Origin: a bacterium
GTDB lineage: Bacteria; Patescibacteriota; Minisyncoccia; JAHIHE01; JAGLIN01
Direction: 5' to 3'
Assembly: GCA_030638825.1 (NCBI GenBank)
Contig: DAOWDU010000019.1
Coordinates: 1-33,087, forward strand
Length of the DNA stretch: 33,087 nucleotides
In this document: positions 1-8,133 of the stretch, piece after piece
How the letters are laid out: the number at the start of each line of letters is the position of its first letter
Numbering within the stretch: position 1 is the stretch's first letter
Notes under the pieces: model-generated
What the model was told of the DNA's origin: nothing
The model's input: the letters and a program-made list of their open reading frames with translations, nothing else
Database searches by the model: none
Position numbers and translations under genes: made by a program

Positions 1-2670
1 AAGCGCTTTATCAGAAATACTTATTTGAATCTTTTGCGCCTCATCTAACCTTTTGGATAAATTCTTTATCTGAAGCCGCGCGATAGCAATTATTTCTTTT
101 GGAGAAAGCGACTTAAATATAATCTTAGCAGTAAAACGATTTAAAAATTCTGGCGCGAAACTTTTGAGAAGATACGGCTCAAGCACCTGAATCATTCTCG
201 CATTACTGCTCTTTTTGTCAACCACTATTTTTCTAATCACTTGGGAACCAGCGTTGGAGGTAGCAATAATAATTGTGTTTGTAAAATTAACCGTTCGGCC
301 TAAATTATCCGTAAGCCGCCCGTCATCGAAGACTTGCAAGAATAAATTTAGAACATTCTTGTTCGCTTTTTCAAGCTCGTCAAGAAGAATAAGAGAAAAT
401 GGCTTTCTTTTTATAGCTTCTGTCAAAACACCGCCAGAACCAGATTCAGAGATATTAACAGACGAGCCGATTAGTTTTTCCACGCTGGCTACTGTTTGAT
501 ATTCGCTCATATCCAGTCTGATCATCGCATTCTCATCGCCATAATACGCTTCCGCCAATGCTTTAGCAAGTTCTGTTTTCCCGACGCCCGTCGGACCTAA
601 AAATAAAAATGTGCCAATCGGACTGTCCTTATGCTTCATTCCGACTCGCACTCTTCTGATTGCCGCCGAGATTGCTTTGACCGCTTCAGATTGACCGATA
701 ACTCTTTGGTGCAAATTTTCTTCTAGATTTAAAAGTTTCTCCGCTTCTTTCGCCGTCACATCTATTAAGGGAATTCCTGTTTTTTCCGTAATTACTTCCA
801 TTACATCTTTATCCCTTAAAATAGATCCCGCGCCCATTCGTCGAACTTCTACCGCCGTTTCACTGAGAAGGTCTATTGCTTTGCCAGGCAGAAGCCGATC
901 GGCAATATATCTTTTGGAAAGTTCCACCGCTTTTTTAAGCGCTCCGTAGGTCATCACAATTCCCTCTCTATATTCTATGATTTTTGCCTGTGTCGCCAAA
1001 ACTTCTATGCTTGCTTTTTCGTCTAGCTCTTCCACCTTTACTAAATCAAAATTATTGGCGAAATCAGATCTTGGTTCAATATAACAATGATAATTCCGAT
1101 AATCCGTTGAGCCGATTACTTGAAATATTCCTTGCGCTAAAATTGGAGAGAGAACTTTTGAGGCGTCAAATCCCTCTCCGCTTCCCGCCGCCGCCATATT
1201 GTGGATATTTGGGATATACAAAATTATGTTTCCGCTTTTACCCATATCCTCTAATAGTTTCCTAATTCGCAATTCTAAATCTCCGCCCGCTCTCGCGCCA
1301 GAAACCAAAGCGCCGATGTCCAAAACAACCAATCTTTTATCTTGCAAGGTCGGCAGAACTTGATCTCTGATCATTTTATTTGCCAACGCTTTTACTATTG
1401 TGGTTTTGCCAACTCCTTCCTCGCCAATAAGAAGAGCGTTATTTTGACTGGTTCTTTCTAATATTCTCATTAGATTATCAAGCTCTTTTTTTCTGTTTAC
1501 AATATGACCAGTTAATCCTGATCTGGCGTGATCAGTTAAATCATAACTAAACCGATCAAGCTCTGGCGTCACTCTTGCCGTCCAGGCTCTGTTCATCACA
1601 GTATGCTGAATTTTTCGCGGCTTTTTCATCCTTATTCTCGCGCTTGACCAACTTCTCACCCAGAGAACAGTATTTCTTGCGTCTTCCAGTTCTACATCTA
1701 TATTTTTAAAATATTTATTCAGTGCTTCATTTTGAAATAACGCCAAAAACAAACTTTCCGGTTCAATTTTATTTAAACCAACGATTAGAGTTTCTTCAAA
1801 CGCAATGATGGCCATTCTTTCTAACTCAGGATTCATTATCGTGCCGCCTAAAAATCCGTCTTGTTCATAAGATCTGTTCTTCGGCAGATTATTTATTGCT
1901 ACATCTATATTTTTTGCAAATTGCTTCGTGTCAACTTCCAGCCGTTTAAATAATATTTTCATTTTTGAATTTTCAAGAAGCGTTTTTGCCAAATGATACG
2001 GCGACGGAGATTGCTTTTGACTATGCGCTATATCTAAAGCTGCCAGTAAAATATTCTTTGCCGAAGGAGAAGTATAATTAGCAATATTAACAGGATCTTT
2101 CGGACCAGCCGCCTTTTTATTATAAAACATTTCAAATTCTGGAAGAGACAAATCAATAGATTTTTTCGCGACATCTTTTAATTTATGGTAGGAATAAAAA
2201 TAAATCGCTCCTGAAGTCGCCAGCCAAAACATTAAAGGTCCCGTTCCTCTTTTTTCCACCAAAACAAAAAGCGTTTCAAGGGAACGATAAATAAAACTGG
2301 CAATTACTATAAACCAAAATTCTATAATTGTTCGTCCCTTTTCTTCAATAATATCTTCTTTAAATAAAGATAGAAAATCAGAATTATTTATAAAGACAAA
2401 ATAAATGCCATAAAGAAAAGCGAACAGCGCTAAGAGAAATATAATCAAACGAACTGCCTTCGGAAATATTGCGTAAAGATGCCTCGTCAACGGCGAAAAC
2501 CCAGCTAGCTTTTCTTTCCAATAATATATTCCTCTTTTCCCAACCATCAAAAAAACTCCCAGTCCCTGACAATCTGGACATTTGGTTTTATCATCTGTAA
2601 TTTTATTCCCGTTACAATGAGGACAAATGATAAGTTTTACTAAGATTTTTTCTTTCTCTTGTTTAGACAT
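1..2670 (-). CDS. Membrane-anchored ClpC/ClpB-like AAA+ ATPase, C-terminus cut by window edge
   Basis: Hand translation of the minus strand gives an open frame from ATG 2670 to base 1 (890 codons, no stop). Order: a zinc ribbon with CPHC and CPDC pairs (residues 16-34); two or three hydrophobic segments (about 73-95, 113-135, 142-160); a Clp_N-like double repeat (about 185-320); AAA domain 1 with P-loop GEEGVGKT (416-423); AAA domain 2 with GPTGVGKTE (692-700), Walker B LILLDELEKA (D764, E765) and EFLNRF (R845). Domain 1 looks catalytically degenerate: the Walker B region reads ILYIPNIHN, where the family has a form like LFIDEIH, and the arginine-finger pair is replaced by NN (539-540). The ClpB/ClpC coiled-coil middle domain is absent. 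Family knowledge: Hsp100 unfoldases feed proteases or disaggregate proteins. Membrane anchoring and a substrate-handling zinc ribbon are inferred. A 119-aa membrane protein lies upstream on the same strand and may be co-transcribed. Family sure; ClpC versus a separate CPR subfamily open. Confidence 0.9.
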   Translation of the reverse strand, partial: MSKQEKEKILVKLIICPHCNGNKITDDKTKCPDCQGLGVFLMVGKRGIYYWKEKLAGFSPLTRHLYAIFPKAVRLIIFLLALFAFLYGIYFVFINNSDFLSLFKEDIIEEKGRTIIEFWFIVIASFIYRSLETLFVLVEKRGTGPLMFWLATSGAIYFYSYHKLKDVAKKSIDLSLPEFEMFYNKKAAGPKDPVNIANYTSPSAKNILLAALDIAHSQKQSPSPYHLAKTLLENSKMKILFKRLEVDTKQFAKNIDVAINNLPKNRSYEQDGFLGGTIMNPELERMAIIAFEETLIVGLNKIEPESLFLALFQNEALNKYFKNIDVELEDARNTVLWVRSWSSARIRMKKPRKIQHTVMNRAWTARVTPELDRFSYDLTDHARSGLTGHIVNRKKELDNLMRILERTSQNNALLIGEEGVGKTTIVKALANKMIRDQVLPTLQDKRLVVLDIGALVSGARAGGDLELRIRKLLEDMGKSGNIILYIPNIHNMAAAGSGEGFDASKVLSPILAQGIFQVIGSTDYRNYHCYIEPRSDFANNFDLVKVEELDEKASIEVLATQAKIIEYREGIVMTYGALKKAVELSKRYIADRLLPGKAIDLLSETAVEVRRMGAGSILRDKDVMEVITEKTGIPLIDVTAKEAEKLLNLEENLHQRVIGQSEAVKAISAAIRRVRVGMKHKDSPIGTFLFLGPTGVGKTELAKALAEAYYGDENAMIRLDMSEYQTVASVEKLIGSSVNISESGSGGVLTEAIKRKPFSLILLDELEKANKNVLNLFLQVFDDGRLTDNLGRTVNFTNTIIIATSNAGSQVIRKIVVDKKSSNARMIQVLEPYLLKSFAPEFLNRFTAKIIFKSLSPKEIIAIARLQIKNLSKRLDEAQKIQISISDKAL

Positions 2671-2684
2671 TTTAGTATTTACAA

Positions 2685-2729
2685 TTTCTACCCAGCTTTA
2701 GCTGAGGGTCATAGAGGTTTTAACCTCGC
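2685..2729. repeat. Double-hairpin repeat, single copy (family G)
   Basis: The stretch begins TTTCTACCCAGCTTTAGCTG and ends GAGGTTTTAACCTCGC, so it holds two short perfect hairpins (CAGC/GCTG and GAGGTT/AACCTC). The same element occurs twice in opposite orientations at 17602-17783, with the same order of hairpins and compensating stem changes (CAGC/GCTG becomes GCGC/GCGC or CGGC/GCCG). Confidence 0.8.
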
Positions 2730-2739
2730 ATCCGTTGTC

Positions 2740-2865
2740 TGTTGGCTCCATAGTCTCCGCAGAGCTGTGGAGCCCGTGTGCAAATTAATCATTTTTAAAT
2801 AAATTTAGAAAAATATCAATGGCTTGCACTTCGGCTCCACAGCCCTTCGGGACTATGGAGCCAAC
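2740..2865. repeat. MITE-like inverted-repeat element (family F)
   Basis: Ends TGTTGGCTCCATAGTC and GACTATGGAGCCAACA are perfect inverted repeats. Each roughly 45-bp arm also folds on itself, and a second inner pair (GTGCAA/TTGCAC) follows. About 45 bp of AT-rich DNA separates the arms. There is no coding capacity for a transposase. The right arm supplies the TAG stop of the 119-aa gene beside it. A diverged copy lies in frame inside cysS (22328-22426), and one arm alone lies in ileS (31102-31145). Confidence 0.85.
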
Positions 2866-3212
2866 ATATTCAAAAAAACCATCAAAAACGCTAGTGGCGG
2901 TAAAACTATCCAAATCATATAAATTAAAATCACAACAAATATTGAAGCGATCATAATTATAGTTCCGACTAAAACCCGACCTAACCTAAAAATCGGACCG
3001 ATTACCCTGCCTGCGTATGTATAATCCCCAAAAATCGGTTGAGTAATAAGTTTCAAATTTATCATCACGCCAATGTCTCTTTCTATTTGTTTCAAAAAAC
3101 CAATTTCTCTATGCCAAAAATCTTTTGAACTTTGAACATACCAAAACCAAAAGAATTGATTTATTCCCTTCACAAATTTAATCGGCAAGTTGATGAAATA
3201 TTCTAAGATCAT
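2853..3212 (-). CDS. Small membrane protein of unknown function (119 aa)
   Basis: Not recognised. The N-terminal 60 residues are aromatic-rich and amphipathic (FFWFWYVQ), and the C-terminal third carries about 40 strongly hydrophobic residues (roughly 78-117), fitting one or two membrane segments. ATG 3212 is chosen because an extended -10 (TGCTATAAT, hexamer 3245-3250) sits just upstream, giving a leader of about 25 nt; no SD is visible. The last residues (LAP, then TAG) lie inside the family F repeat, so the original C-terminus may have been replaced by the insertion. It lies about 180 nt upstream of the Clp-like ATPase on the same strand, so a functional link with that membrane ATPase is possible but unproven. 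Confidence 0.65.
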   Translation of the reverse strand: MILEYFINLPIKFVKGINQFFWFWYVQSSKDFWHREIGFLKQIERDIGVMINLKLITQPIFGDYTYAGRVIGPIFRLGRVLVGTIIMIASIFVVILIYMIWIVLPPLAFLMVFLNMLAP

Positions 3213-3238
3213 TTTGGTTAATAGATTTATTTTTAACT

Positions 3239-3253
3239 AGTTTTATTATAGCA
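3239..3253 (-). promoter_or_regulatory. Extended -10 promoter for the 119-aa membrane protein
   Basis: The minus strand reads TGCTATAAT (hexamer at 3245-3250), a perfect -10 with the TGn extension. No good -35 lies 16-18 bp upstream, as is common for extended -10 promoters. Confidence 0.5.
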
Positions 3254-3338
3254 CATTTTAGACATTTAAAAAAACTAAAAGTCAACGGAAATTTTCTTGA
3301 TAAAACACGCTTCTACCGTTATACTTAAAATTATAATT

Positions 3339-3366
3339 GTAGGGGCGGGTCGCGACCCGCCCCTTA
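3339..3366. repeat. 28-bp palindrome (family B), intergenic copy
   Basis: GTAGGGGCGGGTCG is followed directly by its near-perfect inverse ending CGCCCCTTA. It stands just 5' of elp3. A sister copy lies inside the elp3 coding frame at 4588-4615. Confidence 0.85.
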
Positions 3367-3375
3367 TCAAAACCT

Positions 3376-5025
3376 ATGATCAACGAATACATCATCAAAC
3401 AACTCCTCAAAAAAATCCCCATCAAAAATCAAAACGAGTATTTTTTGAAATTAAAAAGAAAAGCTTCAAAGAAGTTTGGTTTGCCAAATCCAACGAATAT
3501 TGAAGTTCTGGAAGTTTATAGAAAGATGTTAAAGAATAAAAAAATAAAGCCAAATAAAAATATTGAGAATCTTTTGATAACTAAAAAAATGCGGACATTA
3601 TCTGGTGTCGCAGTTATTGCTGTTTTGACAAAACCATATCCTTGTCCTGGAACATGTAAGTTCTGCCCAAACGAAAAAAATATGCCGAAGAGTTATTTAT
3701 CAAATGAGCCGGCTGTAATGCGCGCGATTTTGACAGATTTTCATCCGTACAAGCAAGTAATGGCAAGATTAAAATCATTAGAAGCAACGGGACATAAAAC
3801 AGACAAAATAGAGTTGATTATTATGGGCGGGACTTTTTCGTATTTGCCGAAGCAGTATCAAACTTGGTTTGTGAAAGAATGTTTTCGAGCGTGTAATGAA
3901 ACTGCAACGGTAGAGACGAGGCAATGCCTCGTCTCTACGACATTAAAACAATTACAAAAAACAAATGAAAAATCAGAACACAGAATTATCGGGCTTACTC
4001 TTGAAACTCGTCCTGATTATATTGATCAGAAAGAAATTATTAGAATGCGGAAATTAGGCGCGACAAGGGTTGAGCTTGGCGTTCAAAGTATTTATGACGA
4101 TGTTTTAAAATTAAACAAACGCGGACATTCTGTCGCCGCGACAATTAAAGCGACAAGATTATTGAAAGAAGCTGGGTTCAAAATAAACTATCATCTGATG
4201 CCAAATCTTCCGGGATCAAGCTGCAAAAGAGATTTAGAAATGTTTAAAGAATTATTTTCCAATCCAGACTTCCAGCCGGATATGCTCAAGATTTATCCAT
4301 GCGTTGTTGTCAAAAACGCGCCGATTTATAAATGGTTAAAAACTGGAAAATATAAACCATATTTAGACCAGGAATTAATTGAATTATTAGCGGAAATAAA
4401 AAAGATAATCCCCTATTATGTTCGGATTACACGGCTTATTCGCGATATTCCATCAACAAGCATTGTTGCTGGAAATAAAGTTTCTAATTTAAGGCAGGTT
4501 TTAAAGAAAAAATCAGAAGAAGAAGGCTGGCGATGTAAATGCATCAGATGTCGGGAGATAAGAGATAAATTTATACCTCGTCCAGCTGTAGAGGCAGGTC
4601 GCGACCTGCCCCTACTAAAATTATTCCGCCAAGATTATAATGCTTCTGGGGGCAGAGAAATATTCTTAAGCTTTGAAGATAGAGAAAGAAAATATTTATA
4701 TTCATTATTAAGATTGAGAATAAATAAAAAAACCCCCCCTACCCCCTTTGCGAAAGGGGGAGAAATTATCCCCGCTCTCCAAAACGCCGCGATCATCCGC
4801 GAAATCCACACTTACGGACAAATGATGCCAATGAAATCTAAAAATAAAAATTCTCCTCAGCATATCGGACTGGGAAAAAAGTTAATTTTAGAGGCAGAAA
4901 AAATTGCTCGAAAAGAATTTAACTTAAAAAAAATCGCCGTTATCAGTGGGATTGGAGTTAGAGATTATTATCGAAAATTAGGATATAGACTTGAAGATAG
5001 ATATATGGTAAAGAAATTGAAATAA
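3376..5025 (+). CDS. elp3: Elp3-family radical SAM/GNAT enzyme for tRNA U34 modification
   Basis: Elp3 uses S-adenosylmethionine radical chemistry and an acetyl-CoA-dependent GNAT domain to build carboxymethyl-type side chains on wobble uridine 34 of tRNA. Visible: iron-sulfur motif CPGTCKFC (C90, C94, C97), the Elp3 signatures EPAVMRAI and MGGTFSYLPK, TRPD (211-214), the cysteine cluster CKCIRC (387-392), and a C-terminal GNAT domain with QHIGLGKKL and YYRKLGYRLED. At 549 aa it fits the family. Three palindromic elements are read through in frame: VETRQCLVST (179-188), VEAGRDLPLL (405-414) and a proline/glycine-rich TPPTPFAKGG stretch (453-462). The TRQCLV element replaces a loop after the first radical-SAM strands; the other two lie between the catalytic domains. 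ATG 3376 has no SD. It is convergent with the P-type ATPase gene. Elp3 is typical of archaea and eukaryotes but known in some bacteria. Confidence 0.93.
   Translation: MINEYIIKQLLKKIPIKNQNEYFLKLKRKASKKFGLPNPTNIEVLEVYRKMLKNKKIKPNKNIENLLITKKMRTLSGVAVIAVLTKPYPCPGTCKFCPNEKNMPKSYLSNEPAVMRAILTDFHPYKQVMARLKSLEATGHKTDKIELIIMGGTFSYLPKQYQTWFVKECFRACNETATVETRQCLVSTTLKQLQKTNEKSEHRIIGLTLETRPDYIDQKEIIRMRKLGATRVELGVQSIYDDVLKLNKRGHSVAATIKATRLLKEAGFKINYHLMPNLPGSSCKRDLEMFKELFSNPDFQPDMLKIYPCVVVKNAPIYKWLKTGKYKPYLDQELIELLAEIKKIIPYYVRITRLIRDIPSTSIVAGNKVSNLRQVLKKKSEEEGWRCKCIRCREIRDKFIPRPAVEAGRDLPLLKLFRQDYNASGGREIFLSFEDRERKYLYSLLRLRINKKTPPTPFAKGGEIIPALQNAAIIREIHTYGQMMPMKSKNKNSPQHIGLGKKLILEAEKIARKEFNLKKIAVISGIGVRDYYRKLGYRLEDRYMVKKLK
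3910..3938. repeat. In-frame palindrome (family A, TRQCLV) inside elp3
   Basis: GTAGAGACGAGGCA, one A, then the exact inverse TGCCTCGTCTCTAC: 14-bp arms with a 1-nt centre. It is read as VETRQCLVST. Sister copies sit in recO (30346-30374) and ileS (31530-31558), read in the same phase. Confidence 0.92.
4588..4615. repeat. In-frame palindrome (family B) inside elp3
   Basis: GTAGAGGCAGGTCG followed by CGACCTGCCCCTAC, 14-bp arms with one mismatch, read as VEAGRDLPL. It matches the intergenic copy at 3339-3366. Confidence 0.9.
4731..4773. repeat. In-frame CCCCCTTT/AAAGGGGG element (family C) inside elp3
   Basis: Contains CCCCCTTTGCGAAAGGGGG with flanking runs of C, read as TPPTPFAKGGEI. A longer composite of the same element lies in ileS (31740-31845) and is read as PPAPFAKGG there on the opposite strand. 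Confidence 0.88.
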
Positions 5026-5051
5026 AAATTGTTCAATATCAAAGCTCAAAC

Positions 5052-5126
5052 GGAATTTATCCTTTAGGATTTCAGATAGATAGTTCAGACAAGCGAAATT
5101 TTTTGAAACCCTAAAGGGTAAATTCC
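5052..5126. repeat. Imperfect inverted repeat between elp3 and the ATPase gene
   Basis: Ends GGAATTTATCCTTTAGGATTTC and GAAACCCTAAAGGGTAAATTCC pair as roughly 22-bp arms with three mismatches around a 31-nt spacer. It may also work as a transcription barrier between the two convergent genes, but no T-run follows. Confidence 0.7.
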
Positions 5127-5176
5127 AAAAGTGAGAAAGTCCTAATTATTATAAAAAAACCAAAACAATAAAATCA

Positions 5177-7882
5177 TCACGCTCTCCTTTCCTCTTTTCC
5201 CAGTAAGAACAGCGATTTGACTCCCTCAATCACAATAACCTCTATCGCGCAAACAAAGAAAATCAGTGACCAATCAGTAAGATTTAGGGAAACTGTTTGA
5301 AGCACTTTTTGCATAAACGGATGATAGATTGCGACAAGCTGTAAAGCAAATCCTAGGATTACCGCAATTACTAAATACTTGTTTGAAAAAATATCTTTCT
5401 GCCAAAGTGAATGCCGCAGGGAACGAATAGAGAAAACATAAACTAAGGAATCAACAGCCAGGATTGTAAAAGCAATCGTGCTGGCATGCTGGAAGTTGCC
5501 AGTTATATTATAGATGTAAATAAATGCTGCCAGCGCCAAAACTCCGCTTGCGATGCTAATCGTGGCAATTAGTGTTTTAATTTCAAAATTTAAAAGCGGC
5601 TCGTCTTTTTTGCGCGGCGGTTCCTTCATAATATTGCTTTCTTTTGGCTCTAGTGTTAAAGCGGTGTTCGGCAAACCGTCTGTCACTAGATTGATCCACA
5701 AAATTTGCGTGGCGGCAAGAGGAAGAGCCATCTCCTTGGGAAGAAAAATAAGCGCTCCCATAATAACAATGACTTCGCTAAAACTGTCTGAAACAAGATA
5801 AAGAATTACTTTTCTTACATTTTCATAAATAACTCTCCCTTGCTCCACAGCGGTAATAATAGTTTTAAAATTGTTATCCAAAATAACAATATCCGCTGTT
5901 TCCTGCGCTACTTCTGTGCCACTGCCGAGAGCCACGCCAATATCGGCAGATTTAAGCGCTGGCGCGTCATTCACGCCGTCACCCGTCATTGCCACAACTT
6001 CGCCTCTGCTCTGCCAGGCATCCACAATTCTGGATTTATGCGACGGCGACACTCTGGCGTAAACTTTTATCTTAGTGACGATATTGCTAAATTCTTTTGT
6101 GCTCATTTGATCTAATCGCCCGCCCTCTAAAATATTGTCATCTTTAACATTCATTCCTAATTCATTAGCGATTGTTTTAGCAGTGAGCCGATTATCGCCT
6201 GTGATCATAATCGTTTTAATGCCAGCGTCTTTTGCTAATTTTATCGTCCCTTTCGCTTCTGGACGAAGCGGATCTTTAATCGCGATTAATCCGACAAAAA
6301 TTAATTCACTAACAATGTCATCATCATTTTCTTCTTTAAAATCATCTTCTATACTTTTGTCAGTGGATTTGAAGGCAACACTGATAACTCGCAAGCCTTT
6401 TTTGCTTAAATTATTTTGCTCCTTTCTTAAAAATTTCAGATCCTCTTCTGTCATTTGTTTTTTCTTTCCATTCACTAAAACATATTTTGATCTGCTGATA
6501 ATTTCCTCTGGAGCGCCTTTGACATAAAGTTCATATTCATCAGAAGTTGATTTATTCAAAGTCGCCATAAATTTTCTTTCTGAACTAAACGGTATTTCAT
6601 TAATTCTATCAAAATTCTTTTTGATTTCTTCTGGATCAAAACCAACGCTGATGCCAGATTGCAAAAGAGCTCTCTCCGTATAATCGCCGTGAATTTTCCA
6701 TTTTTCTAATTCATCATCAGGATTTTCAATCACCGCGTTATTGCAAATCATTCCAATTTTAACAGCAACGATATGATCAAGTTTGCGTTTTTCTTCTTCT
6801 ATAATTGTTTCTCTTTTCCTGTTAACCAGAGAAAAGGTGGTGTCCATTGTAATAATATGATCAACTTGCATCTTGCCCATTGTCAATGTCCCAGTTTTGT
6901 CCGTGCAGATTACGGTCGTGCTTCCCAAAGTTTCCGCGGCAATTAATTTTCTAACCAAAGAGCCTTTTTTTAAAATTCTCTGCATGCCAATTGCTAAAAT
7001 CACTGTTACTGCCACTAACAATCCTTCTGGAATAGCGGCGACGGCGATCGCAACGGAAGTGGTGAACATCTCGCTAATATCATGTCCTCTGTAAATTCCA
7101 ATAGAAAAAATAACAACAACGATTAAAGCGGTTAAAACAGTAAAAAGCTGGCTGAATTTTGCCAGTTTAATTTGTAGCGGTGTCTTTTCTTTTTTTGTCT
7201 CCTTTAAAAGCAAAGCGATTTTTCCAAATTTTGTTTCAGTGCCCGTTGAAGAAACGACCATTATTCCCCGACCTTTAATAATAGCGGTTCCCATATAAAC
7301 CATATTTTTCTTGCTCTGCGAGGCGCTGGTATGTTTTGATATTTCCGCAACTTTGTTAACGGGAACTGATTCGCCAGTTAAGCTCGCTTCGTCAATTTCC
7401 AGCTCATGCGCTTCCAAAATTCTGCCATCCGCCGATATTTTATCTCCTGCCCTAAAAACGACTATATCTCCTGGCACAATATTTTCCGCGTTCATTTCTT
7501 TTTCAATTCCATCTCTTAGGACATGCGTTCTATGCTTGACCATCTGCTTCAATTTTTCCAGTGACTTTTCCGCTTTCGTTTCCTGGATGAATCCAACGAT
7601 TGTGTTAAGTATCACTGCCGCTAAAATAACTCCTGTGTCCATAAAATGTTCCAGCATAAAAGTAACCAGCGCCGCAATGAGAAGAATATAAACAAGAGGG
7701 CTTTTAAATTGATTTAAAGCAACTTCCACTTGTGAAAATTTTTTCTTTTCTGGTAGTTTATTTTTGCCATATTTTTTCAATCTCTTTTCCGCTTCTTCCG
7801 TTGTTAACCCTGATTTTGAAGATTTCAAGTTGTGTAGAACTTCTTTTATATTTAGATTGTGCCAGTTGATTTTTGTGTTCAT
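5177..7882 (-). CDS. P-type cation-transporting ATPase (P2A, Ca2+-type)
   Basis: An integral membrane pump that couples ATP hydrolysis, through an aspartyl-phosphate, to cation export. Seen in order: cation-ATPase N-domain (1-50), first membrane pair (about 60-100), actuator TGES (169-172), M4 motif VAAIPEGL (281-288), phosphorylation motif DKTGT (D328), KGAPE (455-459) for nucleotide binding, TGDN (561-564), hinge TGDGVND (633-639), and C-terminal membrane helices with M6 NLVTDGLPN. PEGL plus the N/D residues of M6 are typical of the SERCA/PMR1/LMCA1 group, so Ca2+ is most likely, with Mn2+ or Na+ not excluded. At 901 aa it is full length. No SD precedes ATG 7882. It is transcribed divergently from the 49-aa mini-gene at 7984. 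Confidence 0.93.
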   Translation of the reverse strand: MNTKINWHNLNIKEVLHNLKSSKSGLTTEEAEKRLKKYGKNKLPEKKKFSQVEVALNQFKSPLVYILLIAALVTFMLEHFMDTGVILAAVILNTIVGFIQETKAEKSLEKLKQMVKHRTHVLRDGIEKEMNAENIVPGDIVVFRAGDKISADGRILEAHELEIDEASLTGESVPVNKVAEISKHTSASQSKKNMVYMGTAIIKGRGIMVVSSTGTETKFGKIALLLKETKKEKTPLQIKLAKFSQLFTVLTALIVVVIFSIGIYRGHDISEMFTTSVAIAVAAIPEGLLVAVTVILAIGMQRILKKGSLVRKLIAAETLGSTTVICTDKTGTLTMGKMQVDHIITMDTTFSLVNRKRETIIEEEKRKLDHIVAVKIGMICNNAVIENPDDELEKWKIHGDYTERALLQSGISVGFDPEEIKKNFDRINEIPFSSERKFMATLNKSTSDEYELYVKGAPEEIISRSKYVLVNGKKKQMTEEDLKFLRKEQNNLSKKGLRVISVAFKSTDKSIEDDFKEENDDDIVSELIFVGLIAIKDPLRPEAKGTIKLAKDAGIKTIMITGDNRLTAKTIANELGMNVKDDNILEGGRLDQMSTKEFSNIVTKIKVYARVSPSHKSRIVDAWQSRGEVVAMTGDGVNDAPALKSADIGVALGSGTEVAQETADIVILDNNFKTIITAVEQGRVIYENVRKVILYLVSDSFSEVIVIMGALIFLPKEMALPLAATQILWINLVTDGLPNTALTLEPKESNIMKEPPRKKDEPLLNFEIKTLIATISIASGVLALAAFIYIYNITGNFQHASTIAFTILAVDSLVYVFSIRSLRHSLWQKDIFSNKYLVIAVILGFALQLVAIYHPFMQKVLQTVSLNLTDWSLIFFVCAIEVIVIEGVKSLFLLGKEERRA

Positions 7883-7918
7883 TTTTATAACAAGTTAGAT
7901 TTATCGGATAAATTAAAG

Positions 7919-7947
7919 TTGACATTTTTTTCGTAATCGTGTATTTT
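7919..7947 (+). promoter_or_regulatory. Sigma-70-type promoter of the 49-aa gene
   Basis: Perfect -35 TTGACA (7919-7924), 17-bp spacer, -10 TATTTT (7942-7947). The ORF-track ATG at 7939 overlaps this promoter, which shows that it is not the start. Confidence 0.7.
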
Positions 7948-7983
7948 GATTTTAGTATGGGAATACATAAGGAGGACAAAAAA

Positions 7984-8133
7984 GTGCTGTTAAGAAGTGA
8001 AAAAGAAGCTTTTGCAGAAAAATTGAACAATCCTGAAAATATAAGGAACTTTGAAGGAGAGTTTAATAAAGAATTATTAGCAACAAGATTAAAAGAATTG
8101 AGAGAATTCATAAAGGAAACAAAAGACAGCTAA
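7984..8133 (+). CDS. 49-aa charged orphan protein, GTG start
   Basis: Not recognised. The start is reset from the track: a perfect SD (AAGGAGGA, about 7969-7976) lies 8 nt before GTG 7984, in frame, while the track's ATG 7939 falls in the promoter. The product is 49 residues, charged and probably mostly helical (SEKEAFAEKL, TRLKELREFIKE), with no membrane segment or cysteine. The stop TAA lies in the loop of an intrinsic terminator, so promoter, SD, ORF and terminator fit in about 230 bp. The last 45 bp overlap the 3' end of the convergent 346-aa gene. Stand-alone regulation is inferred from the private promoter. Confidence 0.75.
   Translation: MLLRSEKEAFAEKLNNPENIRNFEGEFNKELLATRLKELREFIKETKDS

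Noticed and set aside
215-1265. Plus-strand ORFs of 94 and 93 aa in the ORF track
   Set aside because: They are antisense shadows of the Clp-like gene, which reads through the whole region on the minus strand with full AAA+ motifs.
4731-4773. Frameshift or sequencing error in the C-run of elp3
   Set aside because: The frame continues correctly into the GNAT domain after the run, so the count of C is consistent with a real in-frame insert.
5553-7691. Seven plus-strand ORFs opposite the P-type ATPase
   Set aside because: Shadows of a gene with all P-type ATPase motifs; no SD or recognisable protein.
7939-7983. ATG 7939 as start of the 49-aa gene
   Set aside because: It lies in the -10/start region of the promoter; the strong SD serves GTG 7984.
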